Of a stretch of DNA of 6,705 nt, positions 6,491 through 6,705 are shown one piece after another. Both the position numbers and the translations under genes were made by a program. The first letter of the stretch is position 1, and each line of letters opens with the position of its first letter. The notes beneath the pieces were generated by a model, which worked only from the letters and a program-made list of their open reading frames with translations, was not told where the DNA came from and made no database searches. Source of the DNA: CAZMSQ01 sp964569025 (GTDB taxonomy: Bacteria > Bacteroidota > Bacteroidia > Chitinophagales > Saprospiraceae); the NCBI GenBank assembly GCA_964569025.1, contig CAZMSQ010000075.1, positions 1 to 6,705 of the forward strand, read 5' to 3'.

Positions 6491-6567
6491 GGTCGGACGA
6501 CTATAGTGGTCGGACGACTATAGCGGTCCGACGACTATAGCGGTCCGACGACTATAGCGGTCCGACC
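6491..6567. repeat. 17-bp palindromic repeat array D
   Basis: After the partial unit GGTCG there are four full units, at 6496-6512, 6513-6529, 6530-6546 and 6547-6563, followed by GACC. The last three are identical (GACGACTATAGCGGTCC). The spacers are G, C, C, C, preceded by the G of the partial unit, so the G-to-C change occurs after the first full unit. The array runs directly into tail module copy 2. Confidence 0.9.
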
Positions 6568-6679
6568 GGGTATGGTTGCAACAATCACTCGGTAGCTGCT
6601 TGGGGGTCAGCTCTTTTGAATAAATGATCAAGGAGGCATTGAGGATGTGATCAAACCCCATCGGGGCGACACATCTTTT
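6552..6679. repeat. Tail module, copy 2
   Basis: This is the second copy of the module at 6143-6266, offset by 409-410 bases and attached to array D in the same way that copy 1 is attached to array C. The identical blocks are 6552-6605 and 6634-6666. It diverges at the end, where CGACACATC replaces TGACATC. A 13-base direct repeat, TCTTTTGAATAAA, occurs inside it (6612-6624) and at its end (6674-6686); copy 1 does not have this pair. Confidence 0.85.
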
Positions 6680-6705
6680 GAATAAAGGTTCTGAAAGCTA
6701 TTGAA

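Larger units (their letters stand above)
6037..6705. other. Gene-free repeat mosaic upstream of the cluster
   Basis: No credible coding sequence is visible in these roughly 670 bases. The stretch holds, from left to right: the promoter region of the NYN gene, palindromic array C inside a long hairpin, tail module copy 1, three copies of a GATGTCGCTACGCTGCAGCTC-like motif, an unremarkable spacer (6445-6490), array D, and tail module copy 2 running toward the window end. Open frames that cross it are built from repeat sequence. Confidence 0.7.

Noticed and set aside
6491..6567. CRISPR array
   Set aside because: Units are directly contiguous with a one-base spacer, there are no unique spacers, and no cas genes are nearby.

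Overview
The window looks like a chromosomal segment of a Bacteroidota bacterium. A Saprospiraceae-like lineage is my best guess, not a proof. The reasons are moderate GC content, no convincing Shine-Dalgarno sequences before the genes, one TAnnTTTG-type promoter element, Bacteroidota-style exported proteins, and intergenic repeats of a kind I associate with this phylum. No rRNA, tRNA, CRISPR array or transposase gene is visible.

All four convincing genes lie on the minus strand and are read from right to left with gaps of about 28, 71 and 83 bases, so they may be one transcription unit. In reading order they are: a 170-residue NYN/LabA-type PIN-like protein (6036-5524); a Tat-exported glycosylasparaginase-family enzyme (5495-4500); a 309-residue exported, probably outer-membrane beta-barrel protein (4428-3499); and a 1103-residue secreted protein joining a TolB/PD40 beta-propeller to an amidohydrolase domain (3415-104). 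Three of the four products are predicted to leave the cytoplasm and two are amide or peptide-type hydrolases. A scavenging role for amino-acid or glycopeptide material in the envelope is a reasonable guess.

The most unusual content is a family of 17-bp near-palindromic units (ideal form GACCGCTATAGCGGTC plus one spacer base), found as short tandem arrays at four places: 1-82, 4360-4400, 6115-6158 and 6491-6567. In every array the spacer base changes from G on the left to C on the right, so each array is two sets of units facing each other, as in BIME/REP-type elements. One array lies inside the coding sequence of the 309-residue protein and supplies 14 residues of its signal peptide.

The right-hand 670 bases (6037-6705) hold no credible gene. 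They are a repeat mosaic: two arrays, each followed by a copy of a roughly 125-bp tail module offset by about 409 bases, and three copies of a roughly 25-bp GATGTCGCTACGCTGCAGCTC-like motif between them. The left-hand 103 bases hold the fourth array, which ends in a 17-bp perfect hairpin 21 bases past the last stop codon.
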